Below are positions 1 to 9,245 of a stretch of DNA of 64,000 nucleotides, piece after piece. Source of the stretch: Helicobacter sp. 16-1353 (lineage in GTDB: Bacteria > Campylobacterota > Campylobacteria > Campylobacterales > Helicobacteraceae); assembly GCF_003288815.1 (NCBI RefSeq), contig NZ_NHYM01000009.1, forward strand, positions 1 through 64,000. Reading direction: 5' to 3'. How positions within the stretch are numbered: the first letter of the stretch is position 1; each line of letters opens with the position of its first letter. The notes under the pieces are model-generated. The model searched no databases. It was not told the DNA's origin and saw only the letters and a list, made by a program, of their open reading frames with translations. The translations under genes were made by a program, and so were the position numbers.

Positions 1-1055
1 GGATTGCGTTAGCATTGGGGGGATAAGGGGAGCGATTTCGCTTTTGCCTTTGGCAAATTCATCATTCAAGCCCCCTTGTCCTCCCTTTACCAAACAAGAC
101 GCTTTAAAACAAAAGGCAAATGTTCTATGGAAAAATGATTTTGTAAAGGCTTTGCCTTTAATGTTGAATTAGCTATAAAAATTATTTTTCGCATTTTTGT
201 AAAGTTTTTTTGGCTTGGAAACTTTTTAGAATTCCAAGAAATTTAAGTTTGTTTTTAAGTGTGGCTTAAAGGGATTCTACAAAATAAACTTAGTTTTAAA
301 TTTTTAAGTTTATTTTTTTGTTCCACCCACCACCCATTTTATATGTGAGGCTATGCCTCACGGAATCTTTGTAAAAATTGCTCCGCAATTTTTAGATTAA
401 AATTTGTGCTTTAGCACCCAAAAAAGCGAGTTATTAAAAACTTTAAGTTTTTCATAAATTCGTAAAATAGAGGTGTGGGAAAACTAAGTTTTCTGTCAAT
501 CCCCGACAATGTTTTTTAAGGGTTGTGCTTCGCACGGAATTTATTTTATAAAAAATCGCATAAGGCGTTAGCCCCATAATTTAAAAGGGCGATAGGTGGA
601 TAAACAAAGGCGAAGCCTTTATAAGATAAAAAATATTTTAAGCACCTTAAAATTTATTTTTAAGATAAAATTCTAAGTTTTAAGATTCTTTAAAAAGAAT
701 CTAGTGGGGATTTTAAAATTTAGTTTTAAAAAATTAAAGTTTTTGTTGTGAGGGCTTCGCCCTAGATTATATCTATGACAGGAAACTTCGTTTTCCCACC
801 GCCCATTTTTGGTGCTACTGCACGGAATCTAATTAAACAAAATTGCTAACGCAATTTTTAAAAGGTGGAAGCTAAATTAAAATACCAACATAATCTCAAG
901 GCGAAGTATTTTAAGATGATTTTACGAGAAACTTCGTTTTACAAGCTGTGAAATTTTGAGCTAGGAGATAAGACTAGTGGTCTATCGACCGAGCGAAAAG
1001 CAAACTCTCGTAAAAGCACTTAAAAGACGAGCCTACGAAATTAATTTTAAAGGAG
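1..1055. repeat. Gene-free region dense in short perfect hairpins
   Basis: No credible coding frame is seen in this kilobase. It is filled with short perfect inverted repeats around 3-4 base loops, one after another. Examples are GTGAGGC-TAT-GCCTCAC near 345, AAAAATTGC-TCC-GCAATTTTT near 376, GAAAAC-TAA-GTTTTC near 480, GTGC-TTC-GCAC near 526, AAAGGC-GAA-GCCTTT near 605, GGGC-TTC-GCCC near 752 and AAAATTGC-TAAC-GCAATTTT near 838. Phrases such as ACAGGAAACTTCG recur here and in the second hairpin-rich spacer at 15263-15825. Decayed genes or a dispersed small-repeat family are both possible; no function can be assigned. Confidence 0.6.
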
Positions 1056-1059
1056 TTAA

Positions 1060-2052
1060 ATGAAAGAAGTCTGGGACAAAAAGGCAAAAACATTCCCGCG
1101 ATACATCGCAAATAGCGACGAAGACAAGCCGATATTTGAGTATTTCAAAAATGCTGGGATTGATTTTAGCGGTAAAAATGTGCTTGATTTAGGCTGTGGA
1201 AATGGCAGATATGCCCTAGCACTTGCACAAAATGCAAAAAATGTGCTTTGCTTTGACATCTCGCCAAATATGCTAGAGAATGTAAAAGCGGACGCCAAAA
1301 AGCACGGATTTAGCAATATCCATACATTTTGCGGAGATTGGGGCGAGTTTGATATAGCGGAGTTTGGGGAGTTTAGGGATAAAATCGATATTGTTTTTGC
1401 GTCTCTCACCCCTGCGCTAAACTCTTTTGAGAAGTTTGAAAAGGCGTATAATCTCGCAAAAGAGGCGATTATGTATATCGGATGGGGGCGAAAGCGTGAG
1501 AATGCCTATCTAAACGCCGTTTTTAAAGCTCATAATGCCGAAGTCGCACTGCCAACAGGGGCGATGAATGTAACAGAATATTTGGAATCTTTGGGGCTAG
1601 AAGTCCCGCCGGTGCATTTCATTACCAAAACTATTCATCATAGAAAAACGCTTGAGAGTGCGGTGGCAGACGCAAGCTGGCAGCTTGAAGCCCACGAGGT
1701 AACGCCAAATATCGAGCTTATAAAAGAGGTATCGCTAAAGTGGAGGGAGGCGGACTATCTAAACTCAAGCGATTTAGAAGATTCTGCGACCCCTAGAGTG
1801 TCGGCGTATTCTAGTGATTCAGTTCTGCCGAAATTGGATTCTAGGGATTCTTTAGATTCTGCGGATTCTGCAAATTCTACAGATTCTAGCGAGGTGCGAG
1901 AATTTAAAGATTTAGCAGATTCTAGGGATTTACGAATTGGCAAAATCGATGAAAATAATGAGATGAAATGCTATGATATTACGGATAATGGGGAAAATAT
2001 CGTGCATTATAAAAGCATTATGGAAATAGGTATAATGGCAATTAGAAAATAA
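1060..2052 (+). CDS. Class I SAM-dependent methyltransferase with Asp-Ser linker
   Basis: The 330-residue protein has a class I methyltransferase motif I, DLGCGNGR at residues 43-50, followed by an acidic loop (CFDISPNML, 64-72). The substrate is unknown. The start has a good AAGGAG site 5 bases upstream. Residues 236-292, just before the last beta strands (EMKCYDITDN to the C-terminus), form a low-complexity segment rich in DS, encoded by eight GATTC words. It looks like an insertion in the C-terminal part of the fold. The gene sits 11 bases before an FecCD-type permease, so it may be co-transcribed with an iron or metal-chelate importer; a role in metallophore metabolism is only inference. 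G+C is visibly higher than in the transporter genes. Confidence 0.8.
   Translation: MKEVWDKKAKTFPRYIANSDEDKPIFEYFKNAGIDFSGKNVLDLGCGNGRYALALAQNAKNVLCFDISPNMLENVKADAKKHGFSNIHTFCGDWGEFDIAEFGEFRDKIDIVFASLTPALNSFEKFEKAYNLAKEAIMYIGWGRKRENAYLNAVFKAHNAEVALPTGAMNVTEYLESLGLEVPPVHFITKTIHHRKTLESAVADASWQLEAHEVTPNIELIKEVSLKWREADYLNSSDLEDSATPRVSAYSSDSVLPKLDSRDSLDSADSANSTDSSEVREFKDLADSRDLRIGKIDENNEMKCYDITDNGENIVHYKSIMEIGIMAIRK
1765..1935 (+). repeat. GANTC array / Asp-Ser linker 1
   Basis: Eight GATTC words lie within about 150 bases, nearly all in the frame GAT-TCT, so they read as Asp-Ser. The antisense strand is also open and reads as Glu-Ser-rich sequence because the reverse complement of AGATTC is GAATCT. 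The segment lies inside the methyltransferase gene and keeps its frame. Confidence 0.8.
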
Positions 2053-2063
2053 TTAGGGTGTAA

Positions 2064-3065
2064 ATGAAAATTTTAAGTATCTTTATCATTGCAATAGCAC
2101 TTATTTTGCTTAGTATTTTCGCACTAAGTAGCGGAATCCTAAATGTCAGCATTAAAGATATTTTGCATATTTTAGCCTTTAATATTGGGTTTGTGGATTC
2201 TATCCCTGATGAAAATGCTATGCATATAATCAATTCCATAAGATTGCCTAGAATCTTAGGTGCGATAATAGTTGGTGCATCTTTAGCATTTTGTGGTGTT
2301 GTATATCAAGGTGTTTTTACAAATCCATTGGTTTCTCCGGGAATCTTAGGTGTTTTAAGTGGTGCTTCGTTTGGTGCGGCACTTGGTATGGTTTTGCGAT
2401 TGCCCTATGCTTTTATTGAGATTCTATCCTTTGGCTTTGCATTTTTAAGTGTAGGATTCGCAGTATTTCTAGCATTTATTTTTGCAAATAATAATAAGAT
2501 TCTAATGCTTATTTTAGGCGGGATTATAAGCTCATCTCTTTTTGGTGGATTGGTTAGTATCTTAAAATTTACTGCTGACCCATATGAGGTTTTACCAAAT
2601 ATTGTATTTTGGCTAATGGGGAGTTTGGCACATATAAGAGAACAAAGTTTATTTTTCGCCTTAGTTGTGCTTGTGTTGAGTGTAGTTCTATCTCTAATAT
2701 ATTCAAAAGAATTAGATATTTTATGTTTGGGTGAAGATGAAGCAAGAAGTTTGGGTGTAAATGTTAGACGCGCTAGAATCTTTTTTATAGTCATTGCTAC
2801 TTTAAGTGCCGCTTCAAGCGTTATGATTGCAGGGATAGTAGGCTGGATAGGGCTTGTCGTGCCACATATCGGGAGATTTGTGGTTGGGGCAAATCATAGA
2901 TATTTAATATTATTTAGTGCATTTTTTGGTGCTTTATTCTTACTTGCTATTGATACCATAAATAGGGAGTTTTTTAGCATAGAGATTCCCATAGGAATCC
3001 TTACAAGTGTTGTTGGCGTTGTAGTTTTTAGTGGTATTTTATTTGCATATCGCAATAAGATTTAA
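2064..3065 (+). CDS. FecCD-family ABC transporter permease
   Basis: Integral inner-membrane permease of the FecCD/BtuC family, which imports ferric siderophores, haem or cobalamin. The 333 residues are almost entirely hydrophobic, with roughly nine to ten membrane spans. Family hallmarks are RLPRILGAIIVGASLAFCG (about residues 64-82), the following NPLVSPGILG, and a cytoplasmic loop GWIGLVVPHIGRF (about 262-274) that contacts the ATPase. The stop codon overlaps the start of the ATPase gene by one base, so the two are translationally coupled. No periplasmic binding protein is encoded next to them, so substrate cannot be assigned. In Helicobacter, fecD is the nearest named relative. Confidence 0.88.
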   Translation: MKILSIFIIAIALILLSIFALSSGILNVSIKDILHILAFNIGFVDSIPDENAMHIINSIRLPRILGAIIVGASLAFCGVVYQGVFTNPLVSPGILGVLSGASFGAALGMVLRLPYAFIEILSFGFAFLSVGFAVFLAFIFANNNKILMLILGGIISSSLFGGLVSILKFTADPYEVLPNIVFWLMGSLAHIREQSLFFALVVLVLSVVLSLIYSKELDILCLGEDEARSLGVNVRRARIFFIVIATLSAASSVMIAGIVGWIGLVVPHIGRFVVGANHRYLILFSAFFGALFLLAIDTINREFFSIEIPIGILTSVVGVVVFSGILFAYRNKI

Positions 3066-3856
3066 TGATGGATTTTATACTTAAAATACAGAATCTAAGC
3101 GTTAGTTATGCTAAGAAAAATATTCTAAATAATATTAATTTTAGTGTAAAACAAAATAGCATAAATTCTATTTTAGGACCAAATGGAAGCGGTAAAAGCA
3201 CACTTTTAAAAGCAATTCTAAATGCTATAGTTTTTAGTGGTGATGTGCTTATAAAGCAACAAGATAAAATCATTAATACCAAAAAAATTAGTGCTAAAGA
3301 ATTAGCCAAATTAATCGCTTATGTGCCACAAAGATATAATATTGCATTTGAATTTAGTGTGCTTGATGTTGTTTTGATGGGATTATATGCACGAAGTGGT
3401 TTTTTTGGATATGCTAAAAAATACCAAAATCTCGCATCTTTTAGTTTGGAGCGATTAGGTATTGCCCATCTTAAAGATGAGCGATTTTCGAATCTATCTG
3501 GCGGTCAAAAGCAACTTGTCCTAATAGCAAGAGCATTAATACAACAAAGCCAAATTATCGTATTAGATGAGCCTGTAAGTGGATTGGACTTAGGAAATCA
3601 GCATAATCTCTTAGAGCTTTTAGAAGATATTAAAAAAGAGGGCAAAACGATTATTCAAACGACACATTATCCAGAACATACCTATAATAGCGATAATATT
3701 ATTTTATTAAAAAATGGTAAATTATTTAAACAAGGTGATTTTGAGATATTAAGCCCACCTAATCTAAAAGAAATATATGGCATAGATACGCAAAAAGTTA
3801 ATCTTCCAAATGGTGGATATTATTTTTGTGTGTGTAAAAATAAAACTAAATCCTAA
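3065..3856 (+). CDS. FecE-type ABC transporter ATP-binding protein
   Basis: ATPase partner of the FecCD-type permease. The 263-residue protein has all nucleotide-binding motifs: Walker A GPNGSGKST, Q-loop around AYVPQRY, signature LSGGQKQ, Walker B IIVLDEP and the switch histidine in TTHYPEH. The divergent C-terminal tail ends with CVCKNK. Two start codons in tandem are possible: the first ATG overlaps the permease stop (TAATG), the second is three bases later. The likely job is powering uptake of an iron chelate or related cofactor. Confidence 0.88.
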   Translation: MMDFILKIQNLSVSYAKKNILNNINFSVKQNSINSILGPNGSGKSTLLKAILNAIVFSGDVLIKQQDKIINTKKISAKELAKLIAYVPQRYNIAFEFSVLDVVLMGLYARSGFFGYAKKYQNLASFSLERLGIAHLKDERFSNLSGGQKQLVLIARALIQQSQIIVLDEPVSGLDLGNQHNLLELLEDIKKEGKTIIQTTHYPEHTYNSDNIILLKNGKLFKQGDFEILSPPNLKEIYGIDTQKVNLPNGGYYFCVCKNKTKS

Positions 3857-3886
3857 AAAATTACTCAAAAATTAATACAAATTTAC

Positions 3887-3892
3887 TACAAT
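3887..3892 (+). promoter_or_regulatory. Possible -10 element for dnaJ
   Basis: TACAAT lies 38 bases before the preferred dnaJ start, in an AT-rich 64-base gap. No convincing -35 is visible, which is usual for vegetative promoters in Helicobacter. This is a weak, pattern-only call. Confidence 0.25.
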
Positions 3893-3929
3893 AACAATTT
3901 ACAAATTATTTTATAGGTGGTTGCATATT

Positions 3930-5048
3930 TTGGAAGAATTAGATTATTACGAGATACTAGAGATTGAGCGAACTAGTGATAAAGAGGTAATTAAAAAAGC
4001 ATATAGAAAATTAGCTCTAAAATATCATCCTGATAGAAATGCTGAGAATAAAGAAGCAGAAGAGAGATTTAAGCAAATCAATGAAGCTTATCAAGTGCTA
4101 AGTGATGATAATAGTCGTGAGATTTATGATAAATATGGCAAATCTGGCTTAGAAAGTAGTGGATTTAGAGGATTTAGCGGAAAAGATTTTGGAGATATTT
4201 TCGGGGATTTGGGCTCTATTTTTGAGAGTGTGTTTGGGCAAAGTTTTAGCACTAGGCGACATTCAAATGAATTTGAGAGCGATTTTGCTATGGAATTAAA
4301 TCTTAGTTTCAAAGAAGCAGTTTTTGGCTGTAAAAAGGAAATCACAAATAAATATAAAAAATATTGCAAAGATTGTAAAGGAAGTGGTGCAAAAAGTAAA
4401 GAAAAGTGTAGCTCTTGTGGCGGACAGGGTAGGGTTTATAGTAGAAATGGTTTTATGACTTTTACACAAACTTGTCAAAAATGTGGCGGTAGTGGAGAGA
4501 TTATAAAAGAAAAATGCGAAACTTGCAATGGTAAAAAATATACCGTGCAAGAGGAAAGTTTTGAGATAAATATCCCAGAAGGTATTGATACTGATAATAG
4601 AATTAGAGCTTCACAACGAGGAAATGAGCTACCAGATGGCAAAAGAGGCGATTTATACCTTATTGTTAATGTAGAAGATGATGAGTATTTTATCCGTGAT
4701 GGAAGTGATGTTTATATCGAAATACCTGTATTTTTTACAAATATTATACTTGGTGCTACGATAATAGTGCCATCTCTACGCGGTGAATTGGATTTAAAGA
4801 TTCCACCAAATACGAAAGATAAAGAAAGATTTGTGTTTAAAAACGAGGGTGTGAAGCATATTAATAATTCACAAAAAGGACGACTAATAGTTCAGGTAAA
4901 AATCGTGTATCCAAGTGAAAAATTAAATGCCGAACAAAAGAAACTTTTATTAAAATTACACGAATCTTTTGGATTAAAAAGTGAGCCACATAAAACTATT
5001 TTAGAAAATTATATATCAAAAATCAAAGATTGGTTTAATCAAAAATAA
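3930..5048 (+). CDS. dnaJ: Chaperone protein DnaJ
   Basis: Hsp40 co-chaperone that stimulates DnaK ATPase. The J domain (YYEILEI to about residue 70) carries HPD at 33-35. It is followed by a Gly/Phe-rich linker (GFRGFSGKDFGDIFGDLG), a zinc domain with four CxxC repeats (CKDCKGSG, CSSCGGQG, CQKCGGSG, CETCNGKK) and the C-terminal substrate domain. The last zinc repeat ends GKK instead of GxG. I prefer the TTG at 3930 (MEELDYYEILE): an AGGTGG ribosome site ends at 3920, giving normal spacing. The in-frame TTG at 3921 directly abuts that site. Confidence 0.93.
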   Translation: MEELDYYEILEIERTSDKEVIKKAYRKLALKYHPDRNAENKEAEERFKQINEAYQVLSDDNSREIYDKYGKSGLESSGFRGFSGKDFGDIFGDLGSIFESVFGQSFSTRRHSNEFESDFAMELNLSFKEAVFGCKKEITNKYKKYCKDCKGSGAKSKEKCSSCGGQGRVYSRNGFMTFTQTCQKCGGSGEIIKEKCETCNGKKYTVQEESFEINIPEGIDTDNRIRASQRGNELPDGKRGDLYLIVNVEDDEYFIRDGSDVYIEIPVFFTNIILGATIIVPSLRGELDLKIPPNTKDKERFVFKNEGVKHINNSQKGRLIVQVKIVYPSEKLNAEQKKLLLKLHESFGLKSEPHKTILENYISKIKDWFNQK

Positions 5049-6760
5049 TGGAATTAAATTTTTTTACTATAGGCGTTTTTACTATTTGTATAACTGTTAT
5101 TGTTAATATATTCTTTAAGAAAATAAATATACCTATCGTTATTGGCTATATTGTAACAGGCATTATTATCGTTTATGCCTTTAATCTTAAGAGTTTATCA
5201 TCTTCTGGTGAGCTTAGCGAAGTAGCGGAATTTGGAATTATCTTTTTGATGTTTGTAATTGGGCTTGAGTTTAGCTTTGATAAATTTAAGACAATGAAAC
5301 AAGAAACACTTTTATTTGGAATCTTACAGCTTATAACCTGCTCGTTTATATTCTACATTGCTTGTTATTATGTTATGGGATTGGATTATAAAACATCATT
5401 TGTAATAAGCGTATCTTTTGCATTATCATCAACTGCGATTGTTTTAAAAAGCTTTGATAATCAAATCTATTCAGGTTATCAAAAAAATTCTATTGGTATT
5501 TTGATTATGCAAGATATTGCTGTTATTCCTATCTTGCTTATTATTCCAGCACTAAGTTTAAGTGGCGATACAAATATAAGTAAGATAATAATAACAACTG
5601 TCATTAGTGCTGTAATAGTTGTCGCTATTTTGATGATACCCGGAAAATATGTCGCTTCAAAGATATTAGGACTTGCAGCAAATACGAAAATGGACGAGAT
5701 TTTTATCTCTACTATTCTACTTATCGTTTTAGGAGCATCACTTGTAAGCGAATATTTTGGATTCTCACATTCCTTAGGAGCATTTATCGCTGGAATGGTA
5801 ATCGCTGGAACTGATTATAGATACAAAATAAAAGCTGATATTGAGCATTTTAAGGATTTATTTTTAGGATTCTTTTTTATTACCGTTGGAATGCAGGTTG
5901 ATATATTATTTTTTCTAAAGCATATAGTAATTATTTTAATCTTATTGATTTGTGTTATTGTTATTAAAACTTTTGTGATTTATTGGACTATTAGGGTTTT
6001 TCGCAATAAAGAAGAGTCGTTTAAAACAGCCCTTAGTTTATCGCAAATAGGAGAGTTCGCATTTGTAGTTTTCTTACTTGCGGATAAAAATAATATATTT
6101 AATGGGAATCTTAGTAATTCTATTATCCCTATAATCGCAAACTACAATATAGACGCAAACGACCTAAATCAATATCTAACATTAGTTGTTATCTTATCTA
6201 TGATTGTTACGCCTTTTATCCTAGAGCGAATCAAAGCTATAACAAATTTTATACTAAGAGATAATATTTCTATAGCAGATATTAGTGATTATAATGATGA
6301 AAAGCCGACACAAGAGGCAGATGATTTTAGCGAGTATAAAAATCATATCATTGTTTGTGGTTATGGAAACTTTGGGAAAAGTATAGTAAGCTATCTAAAA
6401 AGCCATAATGTTAATTATATATCCATAGACCATAATTATGCTAAAGTCCAAGATGGTATAAAAGATGGTAATGTGGTTGTTTTTGGTAATATTATGCAAA
6501 CAAGTTTGATAGAAAAACTAAACATTAAAGATTCTGCTGCTATTATAATTGCTATAGATAATAGCTATAAAATAAGAGATGTTTGTAAGATTTTATTAGA
6601 CAACCTACCAAATTGCAATATAATTGCAAAAATCAATGCAAGGGCGATAGATAACGAAGTAGAGGATTTGAATCTATATGCTGTAGTAGATGAAAAAAAG
6701 GAAATCGCTAGAATCTTAGGACAAGAGGCTATTGCGGCAATAGAGGAGAAACTGAAATAA
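5048..6760 (+). CDS. KefB-type cation:proton antiporter with RCK domain
   Basis: CPA2-family inner-membrane antiporter of 570 residues, probably potassium or sodium/proton exchange. About twelve membrane helices cover residues 1-400, with family motifs FGIIFLMFVIGLEFSFDKFK and FSHSLGAFIAGMVIAGT. A cytoplasmic Rossmann RCK/TrkA-N domain starts near 435 with HIIVCGYGNFGKS and binds nucleotide. The start overlaps the dnaJ stop (TAATG). H. pylori, from memory, also places a kefB homologue before pepF. Confidence 0.88.
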   Translation: MELNFFTIGVFTICITVIVNIFFKKINIPIVIGYIVTGIIIVYAFNLKSLSSSGELSEVAEFGIIFLMFVIGLEFSFDKFKTMKQETLLFGILQLITCSFIFYIACYYVMGLDYKTSFVISVSFALSSTAIVLKSFDNQIYSGYQKNSIGILIMQDIAVIPILLIIPALSLSGDTNISKIIITTVISAVIVVAILMIPGKYVASKILGLAANTKMDEIFISTILLIVLGASLVSEYFGFSHSLGAFIAGMVIAGTDYRYKIKADIEHFKDLFLGFFFITVGMQVDILFFLKHIVIILILLICVIVIKTFVIYWTIRVFRNKEESFKTALSLSQIGEFAFVVFLLADKNNIFNGNLSNSIIPIIANYNIDANDLNQYLTLVVILSMIVTPFILERIKAITNFILRDNISIADISDYNDEKPTQEADDFSEYKNHIIVCGYGNFGKSIVSYLKSHNVNYISIDHNYAKVQDGIKDGNVVVFGNIMQTSLIEKLNIKDSAAIIIAIDNSYKIRDVCKILLDNLPNCNIIAKINARAIDNEVEDLNLYAVVDEKKEIARILGQEAIAAIEEKLK

Positions 6761-6775
6761 AATTAAAGGAAAAAT

Positions 6776-8524
6776 ATGAATGCAGCTGATGAATGGAGAT
6801 TGGAATCCTTATTTGAAAATAATGATTCATTAGATAGTTTTGTAACACAGATTCTACATAAGGCTAGTAAATTTGAGAAAAACTATAGCGGTAAATTAGC
6901 AAAGATTCGCGATATTGATGAGGTAATAAGCGAATATGAGGGCATTTTAGAGGGCATTGGTAGAATAATGACTTATGTATTTTTATTATTCGCAAAAGAT
7001 ACAAATAATGGTGCATTATATGCAAAATATGAATTGCGTGCAAATGAGATTCAAGATTATATTATTTTCTTTGAATTAGAATTGGCACATTTGGATACAA
7101 AAATAACCACTAAATACATAAAATCAAGCAAAAAATATCAATATTACCTACATAAATTAATAGAGCAAAAAAAATATCAACTAAATAAAGACCAAGAAAA
7201 AATACTTCTAAAAGTATCGCCCATTGGTAAAGATGCCTTTAGTAGGCTATTTGATGAGTATATGAGTAGCTTGAAATTTAAGCTAAAAGATGAGGTTTTA
7301 AATGAAGAGGAGATTCTATCAAAACTTCATAATAGCAATAGAGATATACGAAAAAACGCACAAAAAGAGCTAACCAAAAAACTTAAAAAATCCTCCCATA
7401 TCCTAAAATATATTATTAATATTGTTCGTAAAGATTTGCAAATACAAATGGATTTAAGAGGATATAAATATCCAGAATCTTTTAGGCATATCGATAATCA
7501 AATAAGCCAAAAAAGCGTGGATTCTATGATTGATATTGTGGTTGCTAATTTTAATTTAGTGCATAAATATTATGGGCTTAAATCTAGGATTCTAGGCATT
7601 AAAAAGCTAAAAGATTATGATAGATATGCACCACTAAATCATAAAAATATAAAAGAGCGAGAGTTTCCATATGAGGATGCAAAAAATATCGTAATCCAAT
7701 CCTATAGCGACTTTTCCCCAGCATTTGGCAAAATCGTAGAAAATGCTTTTAAAAATGGCTGGGTAGATTCTCATCCGTGTGCAAATAAAAGGGGCGGAGC
7801 GTTCTCTCACGGAGCAGTTCCCAAAGCCCACCCATATATATTATTAAACTACACAAATGGCAGACGAGATATTTTCACAATCGCACATGAATTCGGTCAT
7901 GCAATCCACCAAGAATTATCCAAAAAAATGGGCTATTTGAATATGGATACACCGCTAACCACCGCAGAAACCGCATCTGTTTTTGGTGAAATGCTTTTAT
8001 TCGATAGAATGAAAAAAAAGCTAAAAGAAGAAGAGTTATTAGGGCTTTATGCAGGGAAAATTGAGGATATTTTCTCTACACTTTTTAGACAAGTGGTAAT
8101 GACAAATTTCGAGCGAAGAATCCACGATAAAAAAGGCGAGTTAAGCAAGGAAGAATTTAATAAAATCTGGAGCGAAGAAAATAAAAAGATGTTTGGCGAT
8201 TCTCTAAAATTAACTAAAAATTACGCCCTTTGGTGGAGCTATATCCCGCACTTTATCCACTCGCCATTTTATTGCTATGCGTATTCTTACGGGCAGCTTT
8301 TGAGCCTTACTTTATTTGGATTGTATAAGAGTGGATATAAGGATTTTGTCCCAAAATATAGCGAGTTTTTATCATTAGGTGGGTCAAAATCACCAAAAGA
8401 ATTAGTTGGAATCTTTGGCTTTGATATTGAGGATTCTAGATTCTGGGAATATGGTATTAATGAGGTTAAAAAGATTTTAGATGAATTTAGCATAATTGTT
8501 AAAAGGAAATATAATGGATTTTAA
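6776..8524 (+). CDS. pepF: Oligoendopeptidase F (M3 metallopeptidase)
   Basis: Cytoplasmic zinc peptidase of family M3 that trims short peptides. The 582-residue length fits PepF. The zinc motif HEFGH is at residues 371-375 (AHEFGHAIHQ), with the third ligand expected in the downstream helix TTAETASVFGEM. The C-terminal active-site region has PFYCYAYSYGQL, whose Tyr residues are typical of the family. The start has AAAGGA just upstream. Its last ten bases overlap the next gene's start, implying coupling with the DUF5644/HdrB-like pair. Confidence 0.93.
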   Translation: MNAADEWRLESLFENNDSLDSFVTQILHKASKFEKNYSGKLAKIRDIDEVISEYEGILEGIGRIMTYVFLLFAKDTNNGALYAKYELRANEIQDYIIFFELELAHLDTKITTKYIKSSKKYQYYLHKLIEQKKYQLNKDQEKILLKVSPIGKDAFSRLFDEYMSSLKFKLKDEVLNEEEILSKLHNSNRDIRKNAQKELTKKLKKSSHILKYIINIVRKDLQIQMDLRGYKYPESFRHIDNQISQKSVDSMIDIVVANFNLVHKYYGLKSRILGIKKLKDYDRYAPLNHKNIKEREFPYEDAKNIVIQSYSDFSPAFGKIVENAFKNGWVDSHPCANKRGGAFSHGAVPKAHPYILLNYTNGRRDIFTIAHEFGHAIHQELSKKMGYLNMDTPLTTAETASVFGEMLLFDRMKKKLKEEELLGLYAGKIEDIFSTLFRQVVMTNFERRIHDKKGELSKEEFNKIWSEENKKMFGDSLKLTKNYALWWSYIPHFIHSPFYCYAYSYGQLLSLTLFGLYKSGYKDFVPKYSEFLSLGGSKSPKELVGIFGFDIEDSRFWEYGINEVKKILDEFSIIVKRKYNGF

Positions 8525-9245
8525 GATAAGTGTTTTTAGATTTAATGCAAATACTGATTATAACGAATATTATCAAAGTATCGATATTAGCATAGATGAG
8601 AATCTAAACTTAAAAGATTTATTGATAGCTATATCAAAGTCCTTAGATGATTTTTCTTATGATGATAAATCTTTCGGGTTTCGTATTAATAATATTGTGG
8701 TTTTTAGTAATATTAAATTATTAGATTTAAAATCTCATTTTGGGACAAGCCTAATTATTACGCCAATATCTACAAAATATGCGATGAAAGATTTAATCAT
8801 CGACAAAGAAGCAATTTATTCGCTCTATAAAACAAAGCTTGATAAGTTTAAATTCCTAAGCGAAGAATCTAAGAATGAGTTTAAAAAATACATTTTGATA
8901 AACCTAATTAGCCCCCTTGATTTAGATGATTATGTGGGCGATGGATATTGCTTATATATTAAATGGATGATGATTCATTATAAGGATTATGCTAAAGATT
9001 TGCTTATGTCTATTGCAAGGTATGAAGATGGCGTTATGAATAGCATTAGTGTAAAAAATATGATTTATCCACCTGATGGCTCAATAGATAAGGAAATAGA
9101 GGGTTTACAACGAATGCTTTTGCAGAGTATCCGCTGTCCAATCCGCCGAAATCATTGGGTCAAAATCGCCAAAAAAGTAGAATCTTTATTTAAACTAACA
9201 GCTGGTAAAAAACTAAATATCAAGCTAAAGAGGGGAATAAAATGA
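8514..9245 (+). CDS. DUF5644-like protein paired with HdrB-like gene
   Basis: I do not know a function. The 243-residue soluble protein begins MDFKISVFRFNANTDYNEYY. I chose the ATG at 8514, which has AAAAGG seven bases upstream and overlaps the pepF end, over the upstream TTG at 8496. From memory it resembles the uncharacterised family after pepF in H. pylori (annotated DUF5644). The N-terminal part looks like the ferredoxin-like start of a succinate dehydrogenase or Hdr iron-sulfur subunit. Only two cysteines are present (in GYCLYIK and SIRCPIRR), so no classical FeS cluster can be formed. The stop overlaps the next start by four bases (ATGA). Confidence 0.7.
   Translation: MDFKISVFRFNANTDYNEYYQSIDISIDENLNLKDLLIAISKSLDDFSYDDKSFGFRINNIVVFSNIKLLDLKSHFGTSLIITPISTKYAMKDLIIDKEAIYSLYKTKLDKFKFLSEESKNEFKKYILINLISPLDLDDYVGDGYCLYIKWMMIHYKDYAKDLLMSIARYEDGVMNSISVKNMIYPPDGSIDKEIEGLQRMLLQSIRCPIRRNHWVKIAKKVESLFKLTAGKKLNIKLKRGIK

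Noticed and set aside
1-1055. CRISPR array or insertion sequence in the hairpin-rich spacer
   Set aside because: The repeats are not identical or evenly spaced, and no transposase frame or flanking terminal repeats are present.
1755-1943. Antisense open frame rich in Glu-Ser opposite the methyltransferase linker
   Set aside because: It is explained by the near-palindromic GATTC/GAATC word pair; no ribosome site or conserved sequence supports a gene.
3921-3929. TTG at 3921 as the dnaJ start
   Set aside because: It directly abuts the AGGTGG ribosome site and adds MHI to a protein that fits DnaJ better from the TTG at 3930.
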